Notes under the pieces: model-generated
What the model was told of the DNA's origin: nothing
Database searches by the model: none
The model's input: only the letters and a program-made list of their open reading frames with translations
Translations under genes and position numbers: made by a program
Shown here: positions 30,387-39,098 of the stretch, piece after piece
Numbering within the stretch: position 1 is the stretch's first letter
Layout: every line of letters starts with the position of its first letter
NCBI GenBank assembly: GCA_014192545.1
Contig: BJHL01000010.1
Coordinates: 1 to 64,000 of the forward strand
Source of the DNA: Phycisphaerae bacterium
GTDB lineage: Bacteria > Planctomycetota > Phycisphaerae > Phycisphaerales > UBA1924
Direction of reading: 5' to 3'
DNA length: 64,000 bases

Positions 30387-33266
30387 CTACACCCCCATCT
30401 CCTCCGCCACCGTCTCAAACGTCTCCGCACCGGCCTCCGCCGCTTCCGCGCCGGTCTTCACCATCGGCGCCGTCGCCAGCGCCTTCCCATTCGCATCCGT
30501 CAGCGCAATCCCGCTCATCGTCTTCACGATGGGCGTCGGGTTCGCCGTGAGCTGCTTCTCCAGCGCCGCCTCAAGCTCCTTGCGCTTTGCTTCCGGCACT
30601 TCATTCCACTTCCCGCGCCCGCGACACTTCGGAAACCGCGAGCACCCCAGCCAAGGCCCGCGCAAACCCGTCCGCAAATTCATCGGGCTCTCGCACGTCG
30701 GACACGGCAAATCCGTCAGCAGCGGCTTGGGGCTCGGTGCCTCCACGCGCCCCTTCTTATCCAGATTCAGCAGCCCATCGCACGGCGCTTCCTTGTTGTT
30801 GTACTGACTGCACCCAAGGAACGGCCCAAACTTGCCCACGCGCTTGGTCATCGCATTGCCGCACTTGATGCAAGCTACATCCACCGTCTCCGCCGCGGGT
30901 CGAGGCTTGCCATCACGATCCACCGGGCACGCATACGTGCACTCGGGATACTTGCTGCAACTCAAAAACCGCCCGTTTTTCCCAAAGCGATACACCAGCG
31001 CAACCGCCGCCCCGCGCCCTTCCTTCGCACACGTCGGACACACATACTCCTTCGGAGCAGGCTGCGTCTCGGCCTTTGCATGCTTCATGCGGTCTTCCGC
31101 ATTCGCCAAACTCTTCTTGAAAGGCCCGTAGAACTTCCGCAGCATGTCAATCCAGTCGAGGTGCTCTTCCTCAACCTTGTCAAGCTGCGTCTCCATCTCG
31201 CGCGTGTACCCAAGGTCCATGATGTCGGGAAATCCCTCCATCAACTTGTCCGTCACCACCTGCCCCAAATCCGTCGCATACAGCCGCCCCTCCAGCTTCT
31301 CCACGTAACTGCGATCCTGAATCGTCGTAATGATGCTCGCATACGTACTAGGCCGGCCAATGCCTTCTTCTTCCAACACCTTGATCAAACTCGCTTCCGA
31401 ATACCTCGGCGGCGGGCTCGTGAACTTTTGTTCCACATCAAACGAAATCGGCGCAACCGGCTGCGCTTCCTTTAGCGCAGGCAACGTCTGCTCCGTCGCA
31501 CTCTGCGGCACACCCGTCGCCTTATAGAAACCATCAAACGCCAACACGCGCCCCGTCGCGCGGAACGTACACGCCTTGCTCGTATCCGTCCCACCCTTGA
31601 TCGTGATCGCCGTGTTATCCCACTGCGCTGGCACCATCTGGCACGCCACAAATCGTTCCCAAATCATCGAGTACAACCGGAACTGATCATCACTCAGCGC
31701 CCGCCGCACGCGCGCAGGCGTGTACTCCGGATTCGTCGGCCGAATCGCTTCGTGCGCCTCTTGTGCATCCTTGTTGCTGCTGCTGAAAAAGTTGGGCTTC
31801 TCAGGCAAATACTTAGGCCCGTAGTTCTTCTCAATAAACCCACGCGCCGCTTCAATCGCCTCGCGCGACAAATGCGTGCTGTCCGTACGCATATACGTAA
31901 TGAGACCCACCGGCCCCTCGCCCGGAATATCCACACCTTCATACAACTGCTGCGCCGCTCGCATCGTCCGCTGCGCACCAAACCCCATCCGCGAACTCGC
32001 CGACTGCTGCAACGTGCTCGTGATAAACGGCGGTGTAGGCCGCACGCTCGTGCGCTTCACATCAATCGCCGTAATCACATACTTCGCCGCAGGCGCCACG
32101 CTTCCGCTCACGCTGCGCACAAACTTCGCCGGCCCGCGCCCATCCGCATCTTCGCGCAGTCCCGTCTTGATGTTCGTCAACCCAGCCAACTTCGCAACTT
32201 CCACCGCGCGCGGCGTCAAGTCTTCAATCTTCACGCTCTTGCTGCTGGCAATCTCAAACTTCTCCCCGCCAACTTCCACCAGCTTCGCGCGAAAGCTCCC
32301 ATGCTCACTCAGCCACGCCGTCTGCGCGCGAACTGTCGGCCCGTTCTTCTTCTCATCGCGCTGCGCCATGAAGCGCTCAAACTGCTCGCTCAGCCCAACA
32401 GCCTTCGCCATTTCAGGCGTAAACAGCCCCTCCACTTCCCAGTATTCATCCGGCACAAACGCCCGAATCTCGCGCTCGCGATCAACCACCAGCCGCGTCG
32501 CCACGCTCTGCACGCGCCCCGCGCTCAGCCCGCGCGCCACCTTCTTCCACAAAAGCGGCGACACCTGATACCCCACGATGCGATCAAGAATCCGCCGCGC
32601 CTGCTGCGCATTCACGCGGTCCTCATCGATCGGATGCGGATTCGCAAACGCCCGATCAATCTCCGCCTTCGTGATAGCCGCAAACATCACGCGCTTCGCG
32701 CTGCTCGCCGGAATGCCAAGTTCTTGCGCAAGGTGCCAAGCAATCGCTTCGCCCTCGCGATCCAAGTCGGTTGCAAACCACACATTCCCGCCCGTCGTCG
32801 ACACTTCCTTCGCCGCCCGCTTCAAATCCCCAATCACCCGATCCTTCCCATCGCTGATCACATACGTCGGCGCAAAATCGTGTTCCAAATCCACACCCGG
32901 CACCGGACTCTTCACGCCCTTGGGGTTCTTGCTCGGCAAGTCGCGCACATGCCCAATGCTCGCCAGCACCACAAACCCCGGCCCCAAATACTTGTTGATC
33001 GTCTTCGCCTTACTGGGCGATTCCACAATCACCAAATCCTTCCCCTTCGCGCTCCCGGGAGTAAACACCTGCATCTTCCCGCGACTCTTCCCCGCGCGAC
33101 CACCACCACCTCCACCCGCCGCCGCCACCGGCTTGGCTTCCACCGCCGCATCAAACGGCGCTTCCGTCGCGCTCCCTTTGCCTGCAGTCTTCCCCGCCGC
33201 CTTCGCGGCGGTCTTGCTCGTCTTCGTTGGTGTCTTGGATGTCTTGGTCGCGGCACGTTTGGCCAT
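30387..33266 (-). CDS. topA: DNA topoisomerase I (type IA) with Lys/Ala-rich N-terminal tail
   Basis: TopA relaxes negative supercoils. The 959-aa protein has a TOPRIM domain (VIVESPSKAKTI at 79-90; DLDREGEAIAW at 167-177), the QARRILDRIVGY and LSAGRVQSVATRL motifs, and catalytic Tyr458 in GLITYMRTDS. C-terminal Cys4 zinc ribbons at about 780-930 include CPTCAKEGRG, CIKCGNAMTKRVGKFGPFLG and CPTCESPMNLRTGLRGPWLG. Unusual is a ~65-residue N-terminal extension rich in AKT/SKT repeats and Gly, resembling histone H1-like DNA-binding tails. ATG 33266 is chosen because this tail begins there; the frame runs to 33323. Confidence 0.96.
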   Translation of the reverse strand: MAKRAATKTSKTPTKTSKTAAKAAGKTAGKGSATEAPFDAAVEAKPVAAAGGGGGGRAGKSRGKMQVFTPGSAKGKDLVIVESPSKAKTINKYLGPGFVVLASIGHVRDLPSKNPKGVKSPVPGVDLEHDFAPTYVISDGKDRVIGDLKRAAKEVSTTGGNVWFATDLDREGEAIAWHLAQELGIPASSAKRVMFAAITKAEIDRAFANPHPIDEDRVNAQQARRILDRIVGYQVSPLLWKKVARGLSAGRVQSVATRLVVDREREIRAFVPDEYWEVEGLFTPEMAKAVGLSEQFERFMAQRDEKKNGPTVRAQTAWLSEHGSFRAKLVEVGGEKFEIASSKSVKIEDLTPRAVEVAKLAGLTNIKTGLREDADGRGPAKFVRSVSGSVAPAAKYVITAIDVKRTSVRPTPPFITSTLQQSASSRMGFGAQRTMRAAQQLYEGVDIPGEGPVGLITYMRTDSTHLSREAIEAARGFIEKNYGPKYLPEKPNFFSSSNKDAQEAHEAIRPTNPEYTPARVRRALSDDQFRLYSMIWERFVACQMVPAQWDNTAITIKGGTDTSKACTFRATGRVLAFDGFYKATGVPQSATEQTLPALKEAQPVAPISFDVEQKFTSPPPRYSEASLIKVLEEEGIGRPSTYASIITTIQDRSYVEKLEGRLYATDLGQVVTDKLMEGFPDIMDLGYTREMETQLDKVEEEHLDWIDMLRKFYGPFKKSLANAEDRMKHAKAETQPAPKEYVCPTCAKEGRGAAVALVYRFGKNGRFLSCSKYPECTYACPVDRDGKPRPAAETVDVACIKCGNAMTKRVGKFGPFLGCSQYNNKEAPCDGLLNLDKKGRVEAPSPKPLLTDLPCPTCESPMNLRTGLRGPWLGCSRFPKCRGRGKWNEVPEAKRKELEAALEKQLTANPTPIVKTMSGIALTDANGKALATAPMVKTGAEAAEAGAETFETVAEEMGV

Positions 33267-33538
33267 ATGAACTTCGATTCCGTGTATAGATAGATATCTC
33301 GCGAACGCTTCCCGTCCGCACATCGGCTAACCGTCCAGCGCACCCCAAGCACATTCGCCCGATCACGCCGTCCAATGCCGACCCAACGTATTGAAACGGC
33401 AGCCAAACGCGCAAAGTCAAGACCACCTACCCATATTTTCGGTTTTTACTCGGTAAAATACCGCCCTGAGCCACATATTTACCCGCCCCATTCACAATTC
33501 CCGCATCACGTCCCACCCCCCGAAGGTATAACCGCCCC

Positions 33539-34525
33539 GTGTCAACCGGCTCGCCCCAACCCCTGCCAACTCCCGCCCCCACCCCAGCCCCGCAGTGCCC
33601 CCGCTGCGGCTACGACCAATCCGGCACCATCACCTCCTGGTTCCAAAACGACACCGACCCCAACGCCGCCTGCCCCCTCCACCATACCTGCAGCGAATGC
33701 GGCCTCGCCTTCGACTGGTCCGACCTGCTCATCCCCGAGCGCGCAACCTGCCAAGGCCTCTACGAACACGCCCGCTCGGCCCGCGAAAAAATCGCGTGGT
33801 TCTTCCGCACCTTCTTCTGGCTCCTTCTCCCCTGGCTCTTCTGGTCGCGCGTTCACATGCACCACCGCGCCCACCCGCGCCGCATCCTCGCACCAGTCCT
33901 CATCGCCATTCCCATCTTCTTCATCCTCGAACGCCTCGTGCTGGGCACCTTCATCTTCTTTAGTACCGCACAGCGCTACACACTACTTACAGGCACCGGC
34001 CCGATCGACAACCTCTTGTGGTACTCGACCGACACCTGGTTCATCGGCGCCATGTACCCCTACCTCGACTTCGACATACGAGGCGTCACTGCCGGCCCCG
34101 CAGCCCAACTCCTCGCCGGCATGCTCGCCCCCTTCTTCCTCTGGCCGTTCCTTCTGCTCGTCCTGCCCGATACGCGCGCCCGCGCGAAAATCCGCCTCGT
34201 CCACATCCAACGCGCGTGGGGCTACTCGGCCTGGCCCCTCATCCTCCTCTTCGCCGCCAGCCTCTTCGCCTTCACGCTCGACTTCATCGCCTACGGCATC
34301 GCCAACGCATCTATCCAATCACCCCTTCGCCAACTTTCCATGGCCTTCATCGCCATCGCCGCCGTTGGCGGTGTCGTGTATGTGCCATGGCTCGCCCTGT
34401 GGTGGTCCTTCGCGCTCGCCAAAGGCTGGCGCGTGCACCGACCCAAAACCCTCATCGCCCTCCTCAGCTTCGCCAGCATCCTCGCCGCCCTCGTCGCTCT
34501 TACCACTTTCGCCGTCTACACGTAA
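33539..34525 (+). CDS. Cys4-ribbon multi-pass membrane protein, copy 1 of 4
   Basis: First of four tandem paralogues of unknown function. A Pro-rich lead precedes an N-terminal Cys4 ribbon: CPRCGYDQSG at about residues 19-28 and CSECGLAFDW at about 53-62, the spacing expected to hold one zinc. The rest has about four hydrophobic segments (VLIAIPIFFILERLVLGTFI; ..FLLWPFLLLVLPDTRARAKI; WPLILLFAASLFAFTLDFIA; LIALLSFASILAALVALTTF). The RARxKxxxxHI motif after the second segment is shared by all copies. GTG at 33539 is the likely start. It is the most divergent copy, with 9 nt to the next gene. No enzyme motif is seen. Confidence 0.75.
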   Translation: MSTGSPQPLPTPAPTPAPQCPRCGYDQSGTITSWFQNDTDPNAACPLHHTCSECGLAFDWSDLLIPERATCQGLYEHARSAREKIAWFFRTFFWLLLPWLFWSRVHMHHRAHPRRILAPVLIAIPIFFILERLVLGTFIFFSTAQRYTLLTGTGPIDNLLWYSTDTWFIGAMYPYLDFDIRGVTAGPAAQLLAGMLAPFFLWPFLLLVLPDTRARAKIRLVHIQRAWGYSAWPLILLFAASLFAFTLDFIAYGIANASIQSPLRQLSMAFIAIAAVGGVVYVPWLALWWSFALAKGWRVHRPKTLIALLSFASILAALVALTTFAVYT

Positions 34526-34534
34526 ACCACACCC

Positions 34535-35545
34535 ATGCCCACCGCCCCCGAATGCCCCCGCTGCGGCTACGACCTCGCCGGTCAAATCGCCGCATGGCAT
34601 CCCAACGGCGACTCCCTCGACGGCGCGAATTGCCCCACCCAAAGCACCTGCAGCGAATGCGGCCTCACCTTCGAATGGCGCGCCCTGCTCAACCCCACCA
34701 TCTCAGGCCCAACCTGGTTCCTCGAAACCACGCGCCACAAATACCTCCGCGCCACGCGCGTCACCTGGCTGCAAGCCCTCCGCCCCTGGACCTTCTGGCG
34801 CACCATCTCCCTCGAACTCCGCCCCCGCCCACGCCGCATCCTGCTCTCACTCGCGCTCCTGCTCGCGACGTTCTTCTTGCTTCACGCGGTCATCGGCTTT
34901 AGTGGCCGGGTCGGCATCATGACCCTCTCTCCCAACTATCCAACCCGCTGGGCATCGGCGCGAACCACAGACCTCACGATCATTGCAAAATCCGCCGTCA
35001 GTCAGTTCGCCCGTGACTGGAATTCGACCTTTCTATTCAGAAACGACACGGACTTTCAACCTCGATATCTTCCAGTTTGGTTTGGCCCGATGGTCGCTTT
35101 CACGTGCATGCCCCCTTTCATGCTTCTCTGTCTGCCGTGGACGCTCGCGCGTAGCAAAGTTCGATTGTCGCACATCGCCCGGGCGAGTTTGTATGTCATT
35201 TCACCCTTGGTCGCACTACTCGTCATCGTTCTAGTATGCGATCTCGTGCGCTACATCGCAGGAAGCGCCGGATGGCATCGAGCGGACTATTTCGACTATC
35301 TCACAAGCCCCTTGCGCTGGCTCCACCCTTTCAATCGAAGCAATGGCTACCGCGCAAGCAATACCGCGGTCTTCTACGCCATCACCCTCTTCCTCTGGTA
35401 CCTCATCTACTGGTACCAAGTCCTCCGCCACGGCTGGCGCATGGCCGACTACCGCCCCGTCTACTTCGCCCTCATCATCCCCGCCATCTTGCTCACCCTC
35501 CTCATCCTCGTCCTCATCCCCGGCGCCATGCTCATGACGGTCTAA
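34535..35545 (+). CDS. Cys4-ribbon multi-pass membrane protein, copy 2 of 4
   Basis: A paralogue of the flanking genes, 336 aa. The N-terminal ribbon CPRCGYDLAGQIAAWHPNGD then CSECGLTFEW is nearly the same as in copies 3 and 4. It is followed by a basic segment, RRILLSLALLLATFFLLHAV (membrane helix), a long periplasmic or loop region (about 125-185), ARSKVRLSHIARASLYVISP, and two further helices, ending in LILVLIPGAMLMTV. ATG 34535 is 9 nt after copy 1. Function unknown; the soluble loops differ most between copies. Confidence 0.75.
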   Translation: MPTAPECPRCGYDLAGQIAAWHPNGDSLDGANCPTQSTCSECGLTFEWRALLNPTISGPTWFLETTRHKYLRATRVTWLQALRPWTFWRTISLELRPRPRRILLSLALLLATFFLLHAVIGFSGRVGIMTLSPNYPTRWASARTTDLTIIAKSAVSQFARDWNSTFLFRNDTDFQPRYLPVWFGPMVAFTCMPPFMLLCLPWTLARSKVRLSHIARASLYVISPLVALLVIVLVCDLVRYIAGSAGWHRADYFDYLTSPLRWLHPFNRSNGYRASNTAVFYAITLFLWYLIYWYQVLRHGWRMADYRPVYFALIIPAILLTLLILVLIPGAMLMTV

Positions 35546-35563
35546 ATCCCTCGGCAAGTCCCC

Positions 35564-36556
35564 ATGCCCACCACTCCCCACTGCCCCCGCTGCGACTACG
35601 ACCTCCAAGGTCAACTCGCCACATGGCACCCACAAGGCCCAACCGCCGACAACGCACACTGCCCCACCCAAGGCCTCTGCAGCGAATGCGGCCTCACCTT
35701 CGAGTGGTGCCTCGCCATGCGTCCCGAACTTGCCGACGTCAGTTGGTTCGTTGAATGCAAACGCTCGCACCGAGAACGCTTTTCTGTCATTCGCACCAGT
35801 TTCAACGCGCGTGGTCCACTTCACTTCTGGAAGAAAATATCGCTCGAAACATCACACGATGTCTCCCGCCGGCTCTGGTGGCTCGCGTGGAACCTGCTCA
35901 TCATCCCATCACTGCTCTGTGCCGCCCTCTTCATTCTGAGCGTCGCCCTCAGCACCTACAACTCGCCGCTTGTCATGCAAGCATGGAACGGCACCGCTTG
36001 GGTCGCCACACCAACACCGTCCCCCACGCTGCACGAGTTCTTCTTCGTTCTGCCAGACGCCTTCTCGAATCAACTCATGCGACTCGACGTGCAGCTCAGC
36101 CACCTGCGTAACCAACTTGACGACACGCCCGCCGCCTCGCTCATCAGCATGTTCCTCGCCTGCGCACTGGGCTTTCCCGCCATGCTCGTCGTGTTGCCAG
36201 TCACCCGCGCCCGTTCCAAAGTCCACCTGGGCCACGTCTTCCGCGCAGCCACCTACGCCATCGCGCCGTTGCCCATCGTCATCATCACCGTGGGCCTCCT
36301 CAGCATCGAGATCGGCCCCTTTCCTACCTGGGTGCCCGCCCTGCTCGTCAATTGGCATCGAGCACTCGTCACCCCGTCCAATGGCGTCGCCATCGCGCTT
36401 TGGGCCGCGCCCACGCTCTGGTTTGTCAGTTGGTGGTTCTGCGCCCTTCGCACAGGCTTCCGCATGAAAGACTGGCTCCCCGCTCTGCTCGCGATGGCAA
36501 TCCCAGCCGGCCTGCTCGGCTTGTGCTTTCGCTTCTACTTCACGCTCACGTTTTAG
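35564..36556 (+). CDS. Cys4-ribbon multi-pass membrane protein, copy 3 of 4
   Basis: A 330-aa paralogue. The ribbon CPRCDYDLQGQLATWHPQGP with CSECGLTFEW replaces the Gly of copies 1 and 2 by Asp (CPRCDYD). Membrane segments lie at about 105-130 (LLIIPSLLCAALFILSVALS), 200-220 (ACALGFPAMLVVLPVTRARS), 235-255 and 300-325. The first ~145 nt are nearly identical to those of copy 4, whereas the membrane part is clearly diverged, so the ribbon-coding end appears homogenised. It starts 18 nt after copy 2. Confidence 0.75.
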   Translation: MPTTPHCPRCDYDLQGQLATWHPQGPTADNAHCPTQGLCSECGLTFEWCLAMRPELADVSWFVECKRSHRERFSVIRTSFNARGPLHFWKKISLETSHDVSRRLWWLAWNLLIIPSLLCAALFILSVALSTYNSPLVMQAWNGTAWVATPTPSPTLHEFFFVLPDAFSNQLMRLDVQLSHLRNQLDDTPAASLISMFLACALGFPAMLVVLPVTRARSKVHLGHVFRAATYAIAPLPIVIITVGLLSIEIGPFPTWVPALLVNWHRALVTPSNGVAIALWAAPTLWFVSWWFCALRTGFRMKDWLPALLAMAIPAGLLGLCFRFYFTLTF

Positions 36557-36567
36557 CACCCACTCCC

Positions 36568-37575
36568 ATGCCCACCACTCCCCACTGCCCCCGCTGTGAC
36601 TACGACCTCCAAGGTCAACTCGCCACATGGCACCCACAAGGCCCCACCGCCGACGACGCACACTGCCCCACCGATGGCCTTTGCAGCGAATGCGGCCTCA
36701 GCTTCGAATGGCGATTTGCCATGCACCCCGAGCTCGCGGGCGTCGCATGGTTCGTCGAATGCCAAAAAAACAAACGCACCCGCCTCTCCGTCCCGCTCAC
36801 CACCATCCGCGCCTGGCTCGCCCCGCTCTTCTGGCGGCGCATCAAACTCGAAACCCCATTCAAGCCGCATCGCACCGCATGGTGGCTGCTGTGGACAACC
36901 CTGCTCTTGCCCGCACTCATTTTCATTTTCACGTTCTACGCATCGGCCACGTACAACGCCCTCAATCCGCCCATCACATTCACAATCGTCGGCGGCGTTG
37001 CAACACCCACAACGCCGCCAATACCAGCCAACGCCGAAGACTTCTTCGACGCCGTCTACCGCACCAGCAGCGATTTGCTCTATCAAGTAGTCCCCGAGAT
37101 CAACGACATCACCAACCTCTCGCGCACGCGCTCCTGGATCATCGCCGCCTTCATCTCCTTCATGGGCTTCCCGCTCATGCTTTTCCTCTTCCCTTTCACC
37201 CGCGCCCAGTCCAAAGTCCGCAAGCGTCACATCTTCCGCGCCGCCGCCTACTCGCTCGCGCCCATCCCTCTCATCTTCCTGTCCACAGCCATCAGCCTCG
37301 TTCCATCCACCACACTCATGATGTGGTTTCCCCGGGGATCAATCTACAGCCTCGCGACCTTCAACCTGCTCTCGACCTCTGCCCCCACTTGGCGCTTCGA
37401 GTGGATCATCGCCCTCGCCTGGTTCTTCCTCTGGTGGCTCTGTGCCCTCAAAATCGGCTTCCGCATGCGAGACTGGCTCGCCGCACTGCTCGCCATGTCC
37501 GCGCCAGTCATCGTCGCCACAGTTCTGCTCATTTCCTTCCGAGATGCATTCCTCTTTTACTTCAGATTGTGGTAA
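36568..37575 (+). CDS. Cys4-ribbon multi-pass membrane protein, copy 4 of 4
   Basis: A 335-aa paralogue, last in the array, 11 nt after copy 3. The same CPRCDYDLQGQLATWHPQGP ribbon and CSECGLSFEW are present. Membrane helices are at about 108-130 (TLLLPALIFIFTFYASATYN), 190-215, 225-250 and 305-330. The motif TRAQSKVRKRHIFRAAAYSL corresponds to RARSKVHLGHVFRAATYAI in copy 3. The frame is open from 36352 but the shared start MPTTPHCPRC fixes ATG 36568. glyA begins 18 nt downstream and may be co-transcribed, which I take as incidental. Confidence 0.75.
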   Translation: MPTTPHCPRCDYDLQGQLATWHPQGPTADDAHCPTDGLCSECGLSFEWRFAMHPELAGVAWFVECQKNKRTRLSVPLTTIRAWLAPLFWRRIKLETPFKPHRTAWWLLWTTLLLPALIFIFTFYASATYNALNPPITFTIVGGVATPTTPPIPANAEDFFDAVYRTSSDLLYQVVPEINDITNLSRTRSWIIAAFISFMGFPLMLFLFPFTRAQSKVRKRHIFRAAAYSLAPIPLIFLSTAISLVPSTTLMMWFPRGSIYSLATFNLLSTSAPTWRFEWIIALAWFFLWWLCALKIGFRMRDWLAALLAMSAPVIVATVLLISFRDAFLFYFRLW

Positions 37576-37593
37576 TCGCTCGTATAGTCCCCC

Positions 37594-38916
37594 ATGGCCC
37601 ACGACGCTATCACCTCCGGCACCATCCGCGAACTCCAAACCTCCGACCCCGCCATTGGCGATCTCCTCAATCTCGAGGCCCAGCGCCAAGCCACCACCAT
37701 CGAGCTCATCGCCAGCGAAAATCACGTCTCCTCCGCCGTGATGCACGCCATGGGCACCTGCCTCACCAATAAATACGCCGAGGGCTACCCCGGCGCGCGC
37801 TACTACGGCGGCTGCATCCACCACGACGGCATCGAACGCATCGCTATCGAGCGCGCCTGCAAACTCTTCAACTGCAAATTCGCCAACGTCCAGCCCCACA
37901 GCGGCGCAACCGCCAACCAAGCCCTCTTCTTCGCGTACCTCAATCCAGGCGACGTCTTCGCCAGCCTCGTTCTCGCTGACGGCGGCCATCTGACCCACGG
38001 CCTCAAAATCAACATGAGTGGCAAGTGGTTTAGCGCCGTTCACTATCCCCTGACTTACGACACCGCCAGCCCCAACCACGAACGCATCGACTACGACGCC
38101 GTCGAACGCGTCTGCCTCGACGCCAAGCAACAGCACGGCGACAAATTCAAACTCCTCATGTGCGGCTACAGCGCGTATCCACGCGTCATCGACTTTCCCC
38201 GCTTCCGCGCAATCGCCGACAAGTGCAACGTCATGCTCCACGCCGACGTCGCCCACATCGCCGGCCTCATCGCCAGCGGCGTTCACCCCAGCCCCTTCCC
38301 CCACTGCCACGTCGTCACGACGACAACCCACAAAACCCTCCGCGGCCCACGCGGCGGCCTCTTCCTCACCAACGACGAAGACCTCGCCAAGAAATACGAC
38401 CGTGCACTCTTCCCCGGCATTCAAGGCGGCCCGCTCATGCACGTCATCGCTGCCAAAGCCGTCGCTTTCGGTGAAGCCCTCAAGCCCGAATTCAAAACCT
38501 ACTCGCAACAAGTCGTCAAAAACGCACAGGCCCTCGCCAGCGCCCTCACGCAACGCGGCTACCGCATCACCAGCAACGGCACCGACAATCACCTCATGCT
38601 GGTTGACCTTCGCGGCAAAAGCACCGACCTCATCGGCGCCGAAGCCGAGAAGTGGCTCGAACTCGCCGGCCTCATCTGCAACAAAAACGGCATCCCCCAA
38701 GACCCGCGCCCACCCAAGCAAACCAGCGGCATCCGCCTGGGCACCCCCGCCACAACCACACGCGGCTTCAAAGAACCGCAAATGCAAATGATCGCCACCT
38801 TCATCGACCGCGTACTCACCGCCGGCCTCCAAGGCGAAGCCGCCCTCACCGCCGAAGCCGGCAAAGTCCGCGCCGAAGTCCGCGACCTCTGCGAAAAGTT
38901 CCCCCTTCCCGCCTAA
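37594..38916 (+). CDS. glyA: Serine hydroxymethyltransferase
   Basis: GlyA interconverts serine and glycine using PLP and tetrahydrofolate, supplying one-carbon units. The 440-aa length is normal. The PLP lysine is Lys247 in VTTTTHKTLRGPRGG. Other conserved blocks are IELIASENHVSSAVMHAMG, NKYAEGYPGARYYGG, NVQPHSGATANQA and DVAHIAGLIASG. ATG 37594 is used. It stands 18 nt after the ribbon array. Confidence 0.97.
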   Translation: MAHDAITSGTIRELQTSDPAIGDLLNLEAQRQATTIELIASENHVSSAVMHAMGTCLTNKYAEGYPGARYYGGCIHHDGIERIAIERACKLFNCKFANVQPHSGATANQALFFAYLNPGDVFASLVLADGGHLTHGLKINMSGKWFSAVHYPLTYDTASPNHERIDYDAVERVCLDAKQQHGDKFKLLMCGYSAYPRVIDFPRFRAIADKCNVMLHADVAHIAGLIASGVHPSPFPHCHVVTTTTHKTLRGPRGGLFLTNDEDLAKKYDRALFPGIQGGPLMHVIAAKAVAFGEALKPEFKTYSQQVVKNAQALASALTQRGYRITSNGTDNHLMLVDLRGKSTDLIGAEAEKWLELAGLICNKNGIPQDPRPPKQTSGIRLGTPATTTRGFKEPQMQMIATFIDRVLTAGLQGEAALTAEAGKVRAEVRDLCEKFPLPA

Positions 38917-39050
38917 TTCGCCCGCACATTCAGCACAGACCAACGCGCCCGTTCCCGGTGCGCGGCCAACTCGCGCCCAACCCGCGTCCTGCTTCTTCCC
39001 AACTCCCCCTCAACTCGCTCCTTGGTGCGACCGATATCCGCATTGTCTTT

Positions 39051-39082
39051 GCATATGGCAAGACCTCTGCATATCGCAAGAC
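39051..39082 (+). repeat. Direct repeat GCATATNGCAAGAC in the cheB promoter region
   Basis: GCATATGGCAAGAC (39051-39064) and GCATATCGCAAGAC (39069-39082) agree at 13 of 14 positions with an 18-nt period. The pair overlaps the sigma-54-like element, so it may be an operator, or the element may have been duplicated. Confidence 0.5.
39056..39070 (+). promoter_or_regulatory. Sigma-54-like element before cheB
   Basis: TGGCAAG-ACCT-CTGC matches the -24/-12 consensus at 9 of 11 fixed positions. A start point near 39082 would leave a ~17-nt leader holding the GGAAG ribosome binding site before ATG 39099. Confidence 0.4.
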
Positions 39083-39098
39083 TCCGGAAGCTAACACA

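Noticed and set aside
30375..33293. Long plus-strand open frames opposite topA
   Set aside because: They are Arg/His/Pro-rich shadows caused by the high GC content; TopA on the minus strand has all catalytic motifs.
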